Of a stretch of 7,032 nt of DNA, positions 5,950-7,032 are shown in pieces; position 1 is the first letter of the stretch, and each line of letters opens with the position of its first letter. The notes below the pieces were generated by a model, which searched no databases, was not told where the DNA came from, and saw only the letters and a list, made by a program, of their open reading frames with translations. The DNA is from Candidatus Nomurabacteria bacterium (GTDB lineage: Bacteria > Patescibacteriota > Minisyncoccia > Phycocordibacterales > UBA9973), in the NCBI GenBank assembly GCA_903869875.1, contig CAIQAW010000046.1:1-7032 (forward strand), read 5' to 3'. The position numbers and the translations under genes were made by a program.

Positions 5950-5955
5950 TATAGT
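5950..5955 (+). promoter_or_regulatory. Weak candidate -10 element for the T9SS-tail protein gene
   Basis: TATAGT lies 29 bases before the next ATG. No acceptable -35 is seen: the position 17 bases upstream falls in the terminator stem and reads TGGTGT. It is offered only because the preceding terminator implies a fresh start for the downstream gene. Confidence 0.25.
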
Positions 5956-5984
5956 TATGTAAACCAACCAATCTTTACAATATC

Positions 5985-6998
5985 ATGAAAAACATCTCTA
6001 AATTACTAAAACTAGTATTTGTATTAGTTTTAACATCCATCGGGTCTTTAGTAAAAGCCCAAACAGTTGACTTCCAAATGACAGGTTACTCGGCCACTGC
6101 GTCCGGTGTAACATTTAAAATTCAAATTAAGGCCAGTACAACTGGGGTAGTTATGCCAAACATTACTATACCTATTGCTTTTACAAGTAATGCTATTACA
6201 AACTTTGGGTCAAAAACATTTGCTTCGAACTACATTACCTATGGTGGTACCGAATCGTATGCTTTTCCAACTTTAAACCTGAATATAGTTGCACCTAGTT
6301 CGCCAGTAACTATTAGTACAAGTTGGGAAGATTTTGTTACTGTAACAATGGGCGACACTGGTACAACTGCTACTGCAAACGACATAAGTTTCGGTTCAAT
6401 AACCGGGGTAACTGTTTCAAGTACTAATGGCTTTACAGGTACTTTTTTACCTGTAAAATTTATTTCCTTCACGGCTAATGCTGTAGGCAAAGACATTGTA
6501 TTAAACTGGGCAACTGCCACAGAAAAAAACAATGATGTTTTCGAAGTAGAACGAAGTTTAGATGGAATAAACTTTACACCTATTGGCACCCAAAAAGGTG
6601 CTAATAACAGCAATAACATACGGAAATATTCCTACGTTGATGCTAGTAAGGTTACTACTAATGTTGTCTACTACCGAGTAAAACAGGTAGACTATAACAA
6701 AAACAACAGTTATAGTAATGTAGCAGTTGTGAAGATGTATAACAGTAAAAGTGTTATTGCTGTTTTTCCAAACCCTGCAAACAATACAGTAAACGTTGTT
6801 TTCACTAGTTATGAGAAAAGTCTTACCTCCATAACATTGTCTGACAATGTTGGTTCTGTTATAAAAAGTTTTGATGTTTACCCCGTAAAAGGGGAAAACA
6901 AATATGAAGTAGATGTTTCAGAAATACCGAAAGGTATTTATGTAATAAATTTAGTTGTTGCTGGTAACCGGCACGCAATTAGGTTTGTGAAAAATTAA
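5985..6998 (+). CDS. Exported protein with Bacteroidota-type T9SS type A sorting domain
   Basis: This 337-residue protein starts with a Sec signal peptide (1-25, cleavage KA|QTVDF). An unassigned beta-rich region follows at about 27-150. Next is a module common in Bacteroidota surface proteins: LPVKFISF (155-162), LNWATATEKNN (173-183), FEVERSLDG (186-194) and YYRVKQVDY (229-237). The end matches the type A C-terminal sorting signal of the type IX secretion system: FPNPANNTVNVVF (261-273), LSDNVGSVIKSF (285-296), then IPKGIYVINL (314-323) and a basic end. In Bacteroidota that tail directs proteins across the outer membrane, where it is removed and replaced by a lipid anchor. The flanking genes look CPR-like, so the tail may be acquired by transfer or reused. 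Codon choice appears by eye like that of its neighbours. The ATG at 5985 is the only start that includes the signal peptide; it has no SD sequence. The specific function is unknown. Confidence 0.88.
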   Translation: MKNISKLLKLVFVLVLTSIGSLVKAQTVDFQMTGYSATASGVTFKIQIKASTTGVVMPNITIPIAFTSNAITNFGSKTFASNYITYGGTESYAFPTLNLNIVAPSSPVTISTSWEDFVTVTMGDTGTTATANDISFGSITGVTVSSTNGFTGTFLPVKFISFTANAVGKDIVLNWATATEKNNDVFEVERSLDGINFTPIGTQKGANNSNNIRKYSYVDASKVTTNVVYYRVKQVDYNKNNSYSNVAVVKMYNSKSVIAVFPNPANNTVNVVFTSYEKSLTSITLSDNVGSVIKSFDVYPVKGENKYEVDVSEIPKGIYVINLVVAGNRHAIRFVKN

Positions 6999-7007
6999 AG
7001 GTTTTTT

Positions 7008-7032
7008 ATGTCATTATATGTTAATAACTACC
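7008..7032 (+). CDS. Possible start of a further gene, cut by the window end
   Basis: An ATG at 7008 opens a frame of eight codons (MSLYVNNY) that stays open to the end of the window. It lies nine bases after the preceding stop. AAAGG, six bases upstream of the ATG, is an SD-like sequence of a kind not seen before the other starts here. With so few codons, neither the gene nor its product can be judged. Confidence 0.3.

Noticed and set aside
6239..6619. Minus-strand reading frame inside the T9SS-tail gene
   Set aside because: It is wholly antisense to a well-supported coding region and lacks recognisable motifs.

Overview
The window looks like a chromosomal segment of an AT-rich bacterium, most likely a member of the Candidate Phyla Radiation (Patescibacteria, Parcubacteria-like). 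This is inferred from several things together: a very short SecE (58 aa), compact housekeeping genes, no convincing Shine-Dalgarno (SD) sequence before any complete gene, E. coli-like -10 elements instead of the Bacteroidota type, and an rplK that ends in a terminator with no rplA after it. No search was run, so the lineage is an inference.

Layout. Positions 1-1435 (+ strand) form the secE-nusG-rplK transcription/translocation/ribosome cluster. Between nusG and rplK lies a 167-bp gap with two arrays of a TAGGTTA-like heptamer in opposite orientation. They flank an apparent extended -10 promoter for rplK. Two back-to-back terminators (1401-1435 on +, 1441-1470 on -) separate this cluster from dfrA, a dihydrofolate reductase gene on the - strand (1486-2010). 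dfrA and argS (2211-3920, +) diverge from a 200-bp region. That region holds a GC-rich perfect 10-bp hairpin, four ACTAC-type half-sites, and an argS promoter placed so that argS mRNA would be leaderless or nearly so.

The right half carries two exported proteins, each with its own promoter candidate. The first (3991-5895) is a secreted six-repeat NHL-type beta-propeller with a putative Ig domain and a basic, two-cysteine tail. It ends in a perfect 12-bp terminator palindrome. The second (5985-6998) has a signal peptide, a beta-rich region, the LPVKF...NWATATE...FEVERS module and a C-terminal domain matching the type A sorting signal of the Bacteroidota type IX secretion system (T9SS). That is out of place beside CPR-like housekeeping genes and is the most surprising item here. 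A further reading frame may start at 7008 and run off the window.

Functionally, the left half supports protein export (SecE), transcription elongation (NusG), the ribosomal stalk base (L11), folate metabolism (DHFR) and arginine charging (ArgRS). The right half encodes cell-surface or secreted proteins that would leave the cytoplasm through the Sec channel to which SecE belongs.
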